Below, one piece after another: positions 34,111 through 43,335 of a DNA stretch of 58,362 bases (the stretch's first letter is position 1; each line of letters opens with the position of its first letter). Below the pieces are notes generated by a model, which had not been told where the DNA came from, did no database searches, and saw only the letters and a program-made list of their open reading frames with translations. The position numbers and the translations under genes are program-made. Origin of the DNA: a bacterium (GTDB taxonomy: Bacteria > UBA9089 > JASEIO01); the NCBI GenBank assembly GCA_030017475.1, contig JASEIO010000005.1, positions 1 to 58,362 of the forward strand, written 5' to 3'.

Positions 34111-35289
34111 ATGAAAAGGTTTCGTATACCTATTTTGATTGGCATAATAGTTATCTGTGTAGGTATAATAGCGGGTTCATTTACCTACATATTTCTCCTT
34201 AGGCATGAAAAGGTGGGTACCTTATTCATCAATTCTATTCCAGAAAAGGGAATGGTATATCTAAATGGGGAGTTGAAGGGTTTAACACCTATAACCCTAA
34301 CCTCAATCCCTGCTGAGGAATATAGCTTAAAGATTATAAAGGATGGATTCCAGGATTGGGGAGAGGTAATTACTGTCTTGCCTTCGAAGAGGGTAGATAA
34401 GATAGCTACCTTGGTAAAGATGGATGTCAATCCACCCAAGATTTCATCTACCCCAGTTACTACTTCCTTTGCAAATAGAGAGATACCCATTGTAGCAGAG
34501 ATTACAGATGACATCAAAGTTGAAGGGGCTTACCTTTTCTATAGAAAAGTAGGGGATAGGGATTTTATCTCTCTTAATATGCACGATGAAGGGGATAAAT
34601 ACAAGGCCTCTATACCATCCTCATCTGTATCTGAAAAAGGGGTTGAATATTATATTACAGCTACAGATGGGGTCAACACCGCATATTTTCCTTCGGATCC
34701 ATCGAGGCCTTTAGAGATCAAGATTAAACCCAAACCCCTGGAAAGGGAAGCTAAATATGTCCCAAAAAGACCTTCAGGTGGTAGTATCCATATTGTGTCA
34801 GAACCATCCGGAGCAAAGGCATATTTAGAAGGAAGGTACAAAGGTGAAACCCCTTTAAAGGTTACAGGATTAGAACCATGGAAGGCTTATGAATTGCTCT
34901 TAACTCATAAAGAATATGGAGATTGGAGAACAAAAACATTTGTGGAGCCAAATGGCGTAACAGAAATAAAGGCTGTATTAAAAGAGGGAGTTAAAGAAAA
35001 GGTAGAAGAGAAGGTAGTAAAGGTAGCAGAGAGAAAAGGGATAGAAGAAGAAAGGCCAAGGGTAGTGAAAAAAGAGACAGGAATGGTTTATATCACCTCT
35101 CTACCTCCAAGGGCAAAGGTCTATATTGATGGAAGGCTAATTGGTGAAACCCCTATTCGTGGGATTAAAATAGAGGTAGGAAAAAGTAATATAAAGGTTG
35201 TAAAAGAGGGATATCCATCATCTACAAAGGAAGTTTTTGTAGAAAAGGATAGAATGACATATGTCAATTTCACATTAGAAGAGGGTTAA
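34111..35289 (+). CDS. Membrane-anchored PEGA-domain protein
   Basis: 392 residues. An N-terminal span (IPILIGIIVICVGIIAGSF) is followed by three PEGA domains: about 38-95 (INSIPEKGMVYLNGELKGLTP), about 225-290 (IVSEPSGAKAYLEGRYKGETP) and about 325-390 (ITSLPPRAKVYIDGRLIGET). A beta-sandwich-like segment lies at about 100-205. A Lys/Glu/Val-rich linker (KVEEKVVKVAERK) precedes the third PEGA. PEGA domains often bind cell-wall or surface polymers, but the ligand is unknown. GAGGGAGGG precedes the start. It ends 2 bases before accD. Confidence 0.85.
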   Translation: MKRFRIPILIGIIVICVGIIAGSFTYIFLLRHEKVGTLFINSIPEKGMVYLNGELKGLTPITLTSIPAEEYSLKIIKDGFQDWGEVITVLPSKRVDKIATLVKMDVNPPKISSTPVTTSFANREIPIVAEITDDIKVEGAYLFYRKVGDRDFISLNMHDEGDKYKASIPSSSVSEKGVEYYITATDGVNTAYFPSDPSRPLEIKIKPKPLEREAKYVPKRPSGGSIHIVSEPSGAKAYLEGRYKGETPLKVTGLEPWKAYELLLTHKEYGDWRTKTFVEPNGVTEIKAVLKEGVKEKVEEKVVKVAERKGIEEERPRVVKKETGMVYITSLPPRAKVYIDGRLIGETPIRGIKIEVGKSNIKVVKEGYPSSTKEVFVEKDRMTYVNFTLEEG

Positions 35290-35291
35290 AA

Positions 35292-36134
35292 ATGGTGTGG
35301 TTTAAAAAAACAAGATATGCTACCATAACTCCTAAAGATAGAAAGGATGTACCTTCTGGATTATGGATTAAATGTGAGGCGTGCAATGAATTACTTTATA
35401 AGCGGGAATGGAAAAGGAACCTAAAGGTATGCCCAAAATGTAATTATCATTACAAGATGACAGCAAGAGAACGAATCGATTCTATTTTAGATGAAGGAAG
35501 TTTTGTGAAATCTGATTTTACGCTTAAACCAATTGATTTTTTAAAGTTTAAAGATACCAAAACTTATGAAGAGCGGTTAATCGAGGCTCAAAAAAAGACC
35601 GAATTGTTTGATGCAGTGGTGACAGGTGAAGGGAAACTACTTGGACATCCAGTAGTTTTAGGTGTTATGGATTTTGCCTTCATGGGTGGATCAATGGGAT
35701 CAGTAGTAGGGGAGGAGATAACACGGGCCATTGAAATGGCAATTGAAAAAAGGTACCCTTTGATAATTATCTCTTCCTCAGGTGGTGCAAGAATGCAGGA
35801 AGGGGTAATTTCTTTAATGCAAATGGCTAAAACCTCTCAAGCAGTGGCAAGGCTTAATGAGGAAGGATTACTTTATATCTCTGTACTTACAAATCCTACG
35901 ACTGGAGGGGTTACCGCAAGTTTTGCCTTTTTAGGAGATATAATCATTGCTGAAGCCCATGCCTTGATCGGTTTTGCAGGACCAAGAGTGATTGAGCAGA
36001 CTATTCGTCAAAAGCTACCCAATGGATTTCAAAGAGCCGAATTTATGTTAGAACACGGTTTAATAGATATGGTAGTGAATAGGATTGAATTAAGAAAACG
36101 AATTGGAGAGATATTAAATTTCTTCGCAAAGTAA
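35292..36134 (+). CDS. accD: Acetyl-CoA carboxylase carboxyltransferase subunit beta
   Basis: Carboxyltransferase half that makes malonyl-CoA for fatty acid synthesis, working with AccA. It has 280 residues. The N-terminal zinc ribbon is C-x2-C-x15-C-x2-C (KCEACNELLY then KVCPKCNYHY). The crotonase-fold core has GGSMGSVVGEEITRAIE, IISSSGGARMQEGVISLMQ and TGGVTASFAFLGDIIIAEA. accA is not adjacent. Confidence 0.97.
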   Translation: MVWFKKTRYATITPKDRKDVPSGLWIKCEACNELLYKREWKRNLKVCPKCNYHYKMTARERIDSILDEGSFVKSDFTLKPIDFLKFKDTKTYEERLIEAQKKTELFDAVVTGEGKLLGHPVVLGVMDFAFMGGSMGSVVGEEITRAIEMAIEKRYPLIIISSSGGARMQEGVISLMQMAKTSQAVARLNEEGLLYISVLTNPTTGGVTASFAFLGDIIIAEAHALIGFAGPRVIEQTIRQKLPNGFQRAEFMLEHGLIDMVVNRIELRKRIGEILNFFAK

Positions 36135-36177
36135 GGATAACAGAAATCCCCAAATTGATACCATTTCAGGGTAAGTA

Positions 36178-37497
36178 ATGAAAAGGTTAAGTTTTACAGG
36201 TGGTGTTTATCCAGTTAAAAGGAAGGAATTGGTAAAGCACAAAGAGATTGAAGAACTTCCAGTTCCAAAAAAGGTAGTTATTCCATTAAATCAACATATT
36301 GGGGCTCCATGTGATCCAAAGGTGGAAGTAAATGACCAAGTTAAAATAGGACAGGTAGTGGGAGATACAGATAAATTTGTCTCCTCCCCAGTACATGCCT
36401 CAATATCAGGAAAGGTAATTTCGATAAAAGACATGCCCCATCCTGTCTTAGGTAAATGCTTAGCTATAATTATCGAAGGAGATGGGAAATCGGAATGGGT
36501 GGAGAAAAAACCATTGAAGGACTGGACCGCTGAAAGTCCAAATGTATTAAGGAATAGAATAAGAGAGGCAGGAATTGTAGGGTTGGGAGGAGCAGCTTTC
36601 CCAACACACGTAAAATTATCCCCTCCTAAGGATAAACCAATTGATACAGTAATCTTAAACGGCGCTGAATGTGAGCCGTATTTGACCTGTGATTACAGGA
36701 TTATGTTGGAAGATACAGGATCAGTAATTACTGGTTTAAAGATAATCATGAAGATATTGGGGGCAAGGCATGCCTATATTGGGATTGAGGATGATAAAAT
36801 AGATGCAATCAGAAAGGTAAAAGGCATGATAGATGATGGGAATATAAAGGTAATTGCATTAAAGGCAAAATATCCTCAAGGGGCAGAAAAACAATTGATA
36901 AAGACAATCCTAAATCGGGAGGTTCCATCTTTAGGACTTCCGTTTGATGTAGGGGTTTTAGTCCAAAATGTGGGAACTTCGGCTTCGATAACTCGAGCCA
37001 TAATGGACGGAGAGCCATTAATTTCCCGGGTAATTACAGTTACTGGCAAAGGGGTAACTAAACCTAAAAATTTAAGGGTAAGGATTGGAACCCTTTTTTC
37101 AGATGTTATATCTTTTTGTGGAGGATTAACAAGAGAGCCAGGAAAGATCATAATGGGTGGACCAATGATGGGATTAGCTCAATTTACTACCAATATCCCA
37201 GTTATAAAAGGTACATCTGGAATAATTGTCTTTGAACGGGATGAGGTAGAGATTTTAAAGGAAACCCCCTGTATAAAATGCGGTAAATGTGTAGATGTAT
37301 GTCCTATGAGGTTACTCCCAAGCGTCTTAGGAACACTATCAGCCAATGGAAGGTTCAAAGAGGCAGAAAACTATGGGGTTTTGGATTGTATAGAATGTGG
37401 CTGTTGTAGTTTTGTCTGTCCGGCTAAGAGACATTTAATCCAATACATAAAACTTGCTAAGGCTGAAATAACAGCTATGAAGAAGGCTGCCAGTTGA
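36178..37497 (+). CDS. rnfC: Electron transport complex subunit RnfC
   Basis: Peripheral subunit of the Rnf complex, which couples ferredoxin oxidation and NAD+ reduction to ion pumping. It has 439 residues. It includes a barrel-sandwich N-terminal region, an NADH/FMN-binding SLBB-type core (GIVGLGGAAFPTHVKL, LNGAECEPYLTCDYR) and two [4Fe-4S] motifs at the C-terminus, CIKCGKCVDVCP and CIECGCCSFVCP. It starts an rnfCDGEAB run, the clostridial gene order. Confidence 0.96.
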   Translation: MKRLSFTGGVYPVKRKELVKHKEIEELPVPKKVVIPLNQHIGAPCDPKVEVNDQVKIGQVVGDTDKFVSSPVHASISGKVISIKDMPHPVLGKCLAIIIEGDGKSEWVEKKPLKDWTAESPNVLRNRIREAGIVGLGGAAFPTHVKLSPPKDKPIDTVILNGAECEPYLTCDYRIMLEDTGSVITGLKIIMKILGARHAYIGIEDDKIDAIRKVKGMIDDGNIKVIALKAKYPQGAEKQLIKTILNREVPSLGLPFDVGVLVQNVGTSASITRAIMDGEPLISRVITVTGKGVTKPKNLRVRIGTLFSDVISFCGGLTREPGKIIMGGPMMGLAQFTTNIPVIKGTSGIIVFERDEVEILKETPCIKCGKCVDVCPMRLLPSVLGTLSANGRFKEAENYGVLDCIECGCCSFVCPAKRHLIQYIKLAKAEITAMKKAAS

Positions 37498-37506
37498 TGG
37501 GTAGGA

Positions 37507-38454
37507 ATGGAGAAGTTAATCGTTTCTACGTCCCCTCATATAAGGGTTGAAGAAGATGTTGGTTCAATAATGAGGGATGTGATATTTTCTCTTCTTCCAA
37601 CAACCCTTATAGGAGTGGTAATCTTTGGACTTCATGCACTATACGTTGTCTTAACCGCAGTTTCCGTTGCTATCTTGTCGGAAGCAATTATTCAGCGTCT
37701 TATGAAAAGAGAGATTACTGTAAGAGATGGATCGGCAGCCATTACTGGATTACTTCTTGCTTTGAATCTTCCTCCATCTGCACCACTTTGGATGACTTGT
37801 ATTGGTGCAGGGCTGGCCATAGGATTAGGAAAACAAGTTTATGGAGGATTAGGATATAATCCCTTTAATCCTGCCTTAATTGCCAGAGTTATCCTTTTAG
37901 TCTCCTTTCCTGTACAGATGACTACCTGGACCGATCCTTTATTTATAGATGCAAAGACTGGGGCTACTCCATTAGGTATTTTAAAAGAACAAGGTATAGA
38001 AGCTGCTTCTCAAATCTCCCTTCTTTCCCTTTTCCTTGGTGAGACATCGGGTTGTATTGGAGAGGTATCAGCCGTAGCGCTATTAGTAGGGGCAATATAC
38101 CTATTGATAAAAGGGCACATCACCTGGCATATCCCTATATCCTTCATTGGAACCGCAGGAATATTTACCCTTATTCTATGGCTATTTGGGATTACTGCTA
38201 ATCCATTATTCCATATTCTATCTGGTGGATTGATCTTAGGGGCATTTTTTATGGCCACAGATATGGTTACGTCCCCAATTACCAAAAAGGGGAAAATAAT
38301 CTTTGGTATAGGCTGTGGGATATTGACAGTAATAATTAGATTGTGGGCTGGATACCCAGAAGGGGTCTCATTTTCTATTCTAATTATGAATGCCTTTACT
38401 CCACTGATCGATAGATGGAGATTTACCCATCCTACTAAATTCGGAGGTAAATGA
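37507..38454 (+). CDS. rnfD: Electron transport complex subunit RnfD
   Basis: Integral membrane subunit with covalently bound FMN. It has 315 residues and about eight spans. The FMN-attachment threonine lies in DAKTGATPLG near residue 155. RDGSAAITGLLLALNLPPSA and GGLGYNPFNPALIAR are typical of the RnfD/NqrB family. Its stop overlaps rnfG by 4 bases. Confidence 0.95.
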   Translation: MEKLIVSTSPHIRVEEDVGSIMRDVIFSLLPTTLIGVVIFGLHALYVVLTAVSVAILSEAIIQRLMKREITVRDGSAAITGLLLALNLPPSAPLWMTCIGAGLAIGLGKQVYGGLGYNPFNPALIARVILLVSFPVQMTTWTDPLFIDAKTGATPLGILKEQGIEAASQISLLSLFLGETSGCIGEVSAVALLVGAIYLLIKGHITWHIPISFIGTAGIFTLILWLFGITANPLFHILSGGLILGAFFMATDMVTSPITKKGKIIFGIGCGILTVIIRLWAGYPEGVSFSILIMNAFTPLIDRWRFTHPTKFGGK

Positions 38455-39008
38455 TGGGGATAGGTAGAATGGTATTGGTTCTGACATTAGTATGTCTGAT
38501 TTCCGCTATTTCATTGGTAGTTGTAGATAGTATTACAAGGGAACCGATCAGGATACAGGAGAAACTATTTAGATTGAAGGCAGTGAAAGCAGTATTACCA
38601 GGGTATGACAATGATCCTGATGAGGATAAAAAAAATATTGCGGGCGTCGATTTTTATATTGGAAAAAAAGGAGCTGAAATTGTAGGATTTGCCTTTGAGG
38701 TTCGGGAAAAGGAGGGATATGGAGGAACGATCTCTGTAATGTTAGGGGTAACACCAAAGGGAGAGATAACAGGAATAGAGATAATTGACCATAAGGAGAC
38801 ACCTGGTTTAGGAGCAAAGATTACTGAGTATGAATTATTCAGGAGACAGTTTGAGAATAAATCGTTACTTAATTCCAAGATAAAGGTTATAAAAGACAGG
38901 GGAGATATCGAAGCCATAACTGGAGCAACCATCTCATCCCGTGCGGTTTGTAAAGCAGTAAGTAAAGGATTGGAGTTATTTGCGAAGGTTAAAGATTCCT
39001 TATTATAA
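38451..39008 (+). CDS. rnfG: Electron transport complex subunit RnfG
   Basis: Membrane-anchored, extracytoplasmic FMN-binding subunit of 185 residues. An N-terminal span (MVLVLTLVCLISAISLVVVD) is followed by an FMN_bind domain with GYGGTISVMLGVTPKGEITG. The covalent FMN motif is AITGATISSRAV near residue 165. It starts at ATG 38451 or, three bases later, ATG 38454; both overlap the rnfD stop. Confidence 0.95.
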   Translation: MMGIGRMVLVLTLVCLISAISLVVVDSITREPIRIQEKLFRLKAVKAVLPGYDNDPDEDKKNIAGVDFYIGKKGAEIVGFAFEVREKEGYGGTISVMLGVTPKGEITGIEIIDHKETPGLGAKITEYELFRRQFENKSLLNSKIKVIKDRGDIEAITGATISSRAVCKAVSKGLELFAKVKDSLL

Positions 39009-39078
39009 CAGAAGGCAGGGTACAGGGTTTTACCCTCAATCCTAAACCTCAATCATCTGACTTCTCCCATAGGAATAT

Positions 39079-39672
39079 ATGGCACGTCTTTCGTATGATT
39101 TTATTAAAGGTATTTACAAGGAAAATCCTGTATTCAGGTTGGTTTTAGGAATGTGTCCAACGTTAGCAGTCACAACGAGTGCCATAAATGGCTTTGCTAT
39201 GGGTATATGTGCTACCTTTGTGTTGACATGTGCGAACTTTGTTATTTCGAGCCTTCGACGCTTAATCCCTGAGAAGGTGAGAATTCCTGTATTTATCGTG
39301 GTGATTGCCACCTTTGTCACTATAGTTGATTATTCTATGAAGGCATATTTTTATGAATTACACAAGGTCTTAGGACTGTTTATCCCTTTGATTGTGGTAA
39401 ACTGCATTATATTAGCTCGGGCAGAGGCATTTGCGTCTAAACATCCTATAACCAATTCCTTAGCTGATGGATTAGGGATGGGCACGGGATTTACACTTTC
39501 ATTGGTTGTCTTAGGTTCAATTCGTGAAATATTGGGAAATGGAACTATATTTAATGTAGGTATTTTCCCAGATGCCTATCTTCCGTTTTTGGTGATGATT
39601 TTACCACCTGGTGCATTTATAGCTTTAGGCCTACTTTTGGGGATAATGAATAAGATTGGAGAGAGGGCATAG
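39079..39672 (+). CDS. rnfE: Electron transport complex subunit RnfE
   Basis: Six-span membrane subunit, 197 residues, of the RnfA/RnfE/NqrDE family, placed in the ion-translocating core. Conserved segments are [20 protein letters not shown] (with the membrane cysteine), [17 protein letters not shown] and [13 protein letters not shown]. The paralogue RnfA follows 11 bases later. The 70-bp gap before it holds only repeat-like sequence. Confidence 0.94.
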   Translation: MARLSYDFIKGIYKENPVFRLVLGMCPTLAVTTSAINGFAMGICATFVLTCANFVISSLRRLIPEKVRIPVFIVVIATFVTIVDYSMKAYFYELHKVLGLFIPLIVVNCIILARAEAFASKHPITNSLADGLGMGTGFTLSLVVLGSIREILGNGTIFNVGIFPDAYLPFLVMILPPGAFIALGLLLGIMNKIGERA

Positions 39673-39683
39673 GAGGAAGAGAG

Positions 39684-40265
39684 ATGGGTGAGATTTTTCT
39701 TATATTTCTATCCGCTGTTTTGGTAAACAATTTTGTCTTAGCTCGCTTTTTAGGTATATGTCCATTCTTAGGGGTATCAAAAAAGGTAGAAACAGCTGTG
39801 GGTATGGGGATGGCAGTTGTGTTTGTTATGACACTTGCATCTTCTGCAACCTGGCTTATTCAAAGATTCATCTTAGAACCTTTCCACATTCATGTTCTTC
39901 AGACCATTGCCTTTATATTGGTTATTGCCTCTTTGGTACAATTGGTAGAAACTGTTTTGCGAAAGGTTGTACCAACATTATATGAGGCCTTAGGAATATA
40001 CCTGCCTCTAATTACCACTAACTGTGCTATTCTCGGATTGGCTATCCTTAACATCCAAAAGGAATACAATCTCATTAAATCCACTATATTTGGGTTCTCT
40101 GCCTCAATCGGATTTATGCTTGCCTTGATCTTAATGGCTGGAATAAGAGAGCAATTGGAATTTGCCCCAGTACCTAAGCCATTAAAAGGTATCCCTGTGA
40201 GCTTAATTACGGCTGGGCTTATGTCTTTGGCATTTATGGGGTTTTCAGGATTGGTGAAGATGTAA
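39684..40265 (+). CDS. rnfA: Electron transport complex subunit RnfA
   Basis: Six-span membrane subunit, 193 residues, homologous to RnfE with inverted topology. Conserved segments are [20 protein letters not shown] and [13 protein letters not shown], each with a membrane cysteine thought to share an Fe-S centre with RnfE. GAGGAAGAGAG precedes ATG 39684. Confidence 0.95.
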   Translation: MGEIFLIFLSAVLVNNFVLARFLGICPFLGVSKKVETAVGMGMAVVFVMTLASSATWLIQRFILEPFHIHVLQTIAFILVIASLVQLVETVLRKVVPTLYEALGIYLPLITTNCAILGLAILNIQKEYNLIKSTIFGFSASIGFMLALILMAGIREQLEFAPVPKPLKGIPVSLITAGLMSLAFMGFSGLVKM

Positions 40266-40310
40266 CCACAATTATGGGTAATTACAAATAAGTGGCTTTG
40301 AGGCTTTACG

Positions 40311-41102
40311 ATGATTCTTGAAGCAGCAATAAGTTTAGGTGGCTTAGGTCTTTTATTCTCATTATGTTTGGGTTTAGCCTCAAAAAGGTTTTATGTGGAG
40401 GTTGATCCAAGGGTAGGGCGTGTTATAGAGGTTTTGCCTGGAGCAAATTGTGGTGCTTGTGGCTGCCCAGGGTGTTCGAAGTATGCCGAGCATGTGGTTA
40501 TGGAACCTGAGGTTCCAGCCAATCTTTGTATTCCTGGTGGAGGAGAAGTAGCAAAGGAAGTAGGACATATTACTGGAAAGGAGGTAGAAGAGACTGGGAA
40601 AAAGCGGGCATTTATTTTATGTAGTGGTTCAAAGGATCGAGTGGCAAAAAGTTTTAATTATCAAGGGATTGAAGATTGCAGGGCCGCTCTTCTCTTATTT
40701 TCCGGAAATAAGTCATGTCCATATGGATGTTTAGGCTTTGGGACATGTGTCAATGCATGTCCATTTGAAGCTATCGAGATAAATGAATTGGGATTGCCAG
40801 TTATAGATAAAGAAAGGTGTACTGGATGTGGAAGGTGTAAGGATGTTTGCCCGAAGGGGATTATTGAGATATATCCTAAAGATATAAAGGTTTATATAGC
40901 TTGTTCTAATAAGGATAAAGGAAAAGTAGTAAAAGATATTTGTGCCGTAGGTTGTATTGGTTGTTCCATATGTGCCAAAAGGTGTGAATCGGGGGCTATT
41001 GAGATAAAAGATAATCTTCCTAAGATATCCTATGATAAATGTACCCAATGTAAGGATTGTGTAGGTAGATGTCCCCAGGGTTCAATGGTTGCTGTAAGTT
41101 AA
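40311..41102 (+). CDS. rnfB: Electron transport complex subunit RnfB
   Basis: Ferredoxin-accepting subunit with many Fe-S clusters. It has 263 residues: N-terminal membrane helix (LEAAISLGGLGLLFSLCLGL), the four-Cys cluster LPGANCGACGCPGCSKYAEH, then further cysteine sets including CPYGCLGFGTCVNACP, CTGCGRCKDVCP, CSICAKRCESGAI and CTQCKDCVGRCP. This is the long RnfB of anaerobes. It is the last gene of the rnf run. Confidence 0.95.
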   Translation: MILEAAISLGGLGLLFSLCLGLASKRFYVEVDPRVGRVIEVLPGANCGACGCPGCSKYAEHVVMEPEVPANLCIPGGGEVAKEVGHITGKEVEETGKKRAFILCSGSKDRVAKSFNYQGIEDCRAALLLFSGNKSCPYGCLGFGTCVNACPFEAIEINELGLPVIDKERCTGCGRCKDVCPKGIIEIYPKDIKVYIACSNKDKGKVVKDICAVGCIGCSICAKRCESGAIEIKDNLPKISYDKCTQCKDCVGRCPQGSMVAVS

Positions 41103-41123
41103 TAGATTAATCGAGGATGATGA

Positions 41124-42128
41124 ATGATAAAAGAGGCATTATATTGGGAAAGGAGGGATGGTGAGGTAAAATGCCTTCTGTGTCCTAAAGGATGTTTGAT
41201 AAAAGAGGATAATTACGGATTTTGCAGGGCTCGGATTAATAGATCAGGTAAGCTGTATACCAGGATATATGGTGAGTGTTCCTCTGTAGCTATGGACCCA
41301 ATTGAAAAAAAACCCCTTTACCATTTCTATCCAGGGTCAATGATCCTTTCTTTAGGAACTATTGGCTGTTCCTTTTCCTGCCAGTTTTGTCAAAATTTCG
41401 CTATCTCCCAAAAAGATGCACCTACTAGAAATATACCTCCTACTGAGGCGATAAAAATGGCTAAAAAGAATAATTCCATTGGAATTGCCTATACCTATTC
41501 TGAACCTTTAATCTGGTACGAGTATGTCTTAGATACAGCCCGTTTGGCAAAGGAGCAGGGTTTAAAGAATGTCTTGGTTACAAATGGATTTATTAATGAA
41601 ATCCCAATGCGAGAATTACTTCCTTATATTGATGCTATAAACTTGGATATCAAATCAAGTGATAATTCCTTCTATCAAAAATACTGTGGTGGAAAATTGA
41701 CCCCGGTATTAAATATAGCTATGCTTTCTAAAAGGTATGTCTTATTAGAGATAACCAATCTTATCATACCTACCTTAAACGACTCAGATAAAGATATAAA
41801 TGATTTAGTAGATTGGATAGCTGAATGTTTAGGTCCGGATACCCCTTTACACTTTTCCCGGTATTTCCCTCGTTATAAGATGACTATTCATGCCACTCCG
41901 GTAACTACCTTATTCCGAGCAAGGGATATAGCCAAAAGGAGATTGAAATATGTTTATGTAGGGAATGTTATGGATGAGGAGGCAAATACAAGCTTCTGTC
42001 CTAATTGTAAAAATCCAGTTGTTATTCGGAGTGGATACGAGATCAAACGCACTAAGATAAAAGAGGGGAGATGTGAGGAGTGTGGTGAGCCAATAAACAT
42101 CGTCATGGATTTTGCAAGTACCGTTTAA
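41124..42128 (+). CDS. amrS: AmmeMemoRadiSam system radical SAM enzyme (AmrS-like)
   Basis: Radical SAM protein of the PflA-like AmmeMemoRadiSam group, 334 residues. A preceding CLLCPKGCLIKEDNYGFCRAR cysteine region is typical of the group. The radical SAM motif is CSFSCQFCQNFAIS near residue 78; IGIAYTYSEPLIWYEYV and INLDIKSSDNSFYQKYCGG follow. The C-terminal zinc-like CPNC...CEECGEP ends the protein. The Memo and AMMECR1 partners are not in this window. The substrate is unknown. Its place directly after rnfB may mean use of ferredoxin electrons. Confidence 0.88.
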   Translation: MIKEALYWERRDGEVKCLLCPKGCLIKEDNYGFCRARINRSGKLYTRIYGECSSVAMDPIEKKPLYHFYPGSMILSLGTIGCSFSCQFCQNFAISQKDAPTRNIPPTEAIKMAKKNNSIGIAYTYSEPLIWYEYVLDTARLAKEQGLKNVLVTNGFINEIPMRELLPYIDAINLDIKSSDNSFYQKYCGGKLTPVLNIAMLSKRYVLLEITNLIIPTLNDSDKDINDLVDWIAECLGPDTPLHFSRYFPRYKMTIHATPVTTLFRARDIAKRRLKYVYVGNVMDEEANTSFCPNCKNPVVIRSGYEIKRTKIKEGRCEECGEPINIVMDFASTV

Positions 42129-42173
42129 GAGGCAACCGATGGACACAGGTATATTCGGGATGTGTGACAAGAG

Positions 42174-42545
42174 ATGAGATGGTTAATCGTTACCTTTTTA
42201 TTACTATTATCTATCTATGGATGCGGAAGGGAAAAAGAGGAATACCCTATAACTAATACTGTAAAACCTGAGGTTGAAGAGGTATACTTAGAACAAAGGG
42301 AGAAGACAAAAGAAGAAGAGATCTATTTGCAAAAAGCAGAATCCTGTATCCGTGAAGGAGAGTACAAACAGGCAGCCCTATTTCTAAAAAGGGCAATTGA
42401 GCTTGATCCAACCGATGCCTCACTTTATTATAAATTAGGAAATGTTTACTCAAGGTTGCAGGAAAACGAATTGGCAGTTAAGGCCTATGTAAAGGCCATA
42501 GAACTTGACCCAGAAAAGAACTTCTTGAAAGAAGAAAAACCATAA
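42174..42545 (+). CDS. TPR-repeat lipoprotein
   Basis: 123 residues. A lipoprotein signal (LIVTFLLLLSIYGCGREKEE, with Cys near residue 17) is followed by a charged linker and two TPR units (about 58-91 and 92-120: YKQAALFLKRAIELDPTDAS and NELAVKAYVKAIELDPEKN). It is probably tethered to a membrane as a protein-binding scaffold. The partner is unknown. Confidence 0.8.
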   Translation: MRWLIVTFLLLLSIYGCGREKEEYPITNTVKPEVEEVYLEQREKTKEEEIYLQKAESCIREGEYKQAALFLKRAIELDPTDASLYYKLGNVYSRLQENELAVKAYVKAIELDPEKNFLKEEKP

Positions 42546-42640
42546 GGTGCGAAAATAGGAAGTTAAAACTGCCTTTTGTGAATCTTGTCTTCTTATAAAG
42601 ATATCTTCAAATCGCCTCCCTGCCGCATATTATAAAAAAG

Positions 42641-42653
42641 TTGCGGAATCGCT
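42641..42653 (-). repeat. AGCGATTCCGCAA motif, copy 1
   Basis: The 13-mer AGCGATTCCGCAA on the minus strand recurs at 50046-50058 on the plus strand; a shuffled relative, TTCCGCAAACGATTCCGG, is at 21050-21068. Here it forms a hairpin with CCGCA at 42623-42627. Function is unknown. Confidence 0.45.
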
Positions 42654-42663
42654 GAAAAAGTAG

Positions 42664-42692
42664 TTGACATTTTTTGGTATAGGGTGTATATA
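42664..42692 (+). promoter_or_regulatory. Promoter of the coiled-coil membrane protein gene
   Basis: TTGACA (42664-42669), 17 bp, TATATA (42687-42692). The expected start site near 42699 lies after ATG 42695, so translation must start downstream, at ATG 42716. Confidence 0.7.
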
Positions 42693-42715
42693 GGATGAGA
42701 GAGGTGAAAGGGCAG

Positions 42716-43132
42716 ATGTGGAAGAGATTACTATTGCTCTCTATAATTCTTATATTTAGTCTACAGGCAAGGGCCGAAGATAGGCAGGGATTGAATCTGA
42801 ATGAGCGAATGATCAGATTGGAGACAAAGGTAGATGGCCTGGATAAGAGAATAGATGAAGGATTTAAGGCAGTAAATCAGAGAATAGATGGCCTGGATAA
42901 GAGAATAGATGACTTGCGTAATATTATGTTAGGTGGGTTTGGGGTAATTTTTGCAGGAATCTTCACCCTTATTGGTTTTGTGCTCTGGGATAGGAGGACC
43001 GCCTTAGTTCCGGCAGTGAGGAAGGCAAAAGAGCTTGAGGAAGAAGAGGAAAAGATAAAGAGGGCCCTGCGTGAATATGCTATCCAGGAGCCAAAGTTAG
43101 CCACTGTGCTAAAACAGGTTGGACTTTTATAA
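42716..43132 (+). CDS. Secreted/membrane coiled-coil protein with DUF-like C-terminal span
   Basis: 138 residues. A signal peptide (MWKRLLLLSIILIFSLQARA) is followed by a coiled coil with the near-repeat VDGLDKRIDEGFKAVNQRID and DGLDKRIDDL, then one membrane span (GGFGVIFAGIFTLIGFVLW) and a charged helical tail. ATG 42716 is preferred because AGGTGAAAGGG precedes it and the promoter excludes ATG 42695. Such short coiled-coil plus span proteins are common in many candidate phyla; no function is assigned. Confidence 0.75.
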   Translation: MWKRLLLLSIILIFSLQARAEDRQGLNLNERMIRLETKVDGLDKRIDEGFKAVNQRIDGLDKRIDDLRNIMLGGFGVIFAGIFTLIGFVLWDRRTALVPAVRKAKELEEEEEKIKRALREYAIQEPKLATVLKQVGLL

Positions 43133-43140
43133 TCTAATAG

Positions 43141-43317
43141 ATAAAGGAAAAAGCTGATGTGGAAACTCTTTCTCTCGAGAGAGGTAAAGCTTATCTAAAT
43201 CCACTTAGAAAGCTTGATCCATTAGAAGAATCTTTAACCGGACTCGGGTGGGGCCTTTTCTCTAACGGGGTAAATAGAATTCATTTTGATATAGCTATGA
43301 GAAGATTTGGCAGGTAG
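43141..43317 (+). pseudogene. Probable C-terminal gene fragment
   Basis: An open frame without a convincing start or ribosome site ends in GLGWGLFSNGVNRIHFDIAMR. The wording looks protein-like (LRKLDPLEESLTGLGWGLFS) and is followed directly by a perfect intrinsic terminator, as expected for the tail of a once complete gene. The parent family was not recognised. Confidence 0.35.
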
Positions 43318-43335
43318 AATAACCTGCCTTTTTTT
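43309..43335 (+). terminator. Intrinsic terminator GGCAGGT...ACCTGCC-T7
   Basis: A perfect 7-bp stem (43309-43315 with 43322-43328), 6-base loop, followed by seven T. It closes the transcript of the 42716 gene, and perhaps of the fragment that overlaps the stem. Confidence 0.85.

Noticed and set aside
42695-42715. Upstream ATG start for the coiled-coil membrane protein
   Set aside because: It lies 2 bases after the -10 box, before the expected transcription start; ATG 42716 has AGGTGAAAGGG and yields a clean signal peptide.
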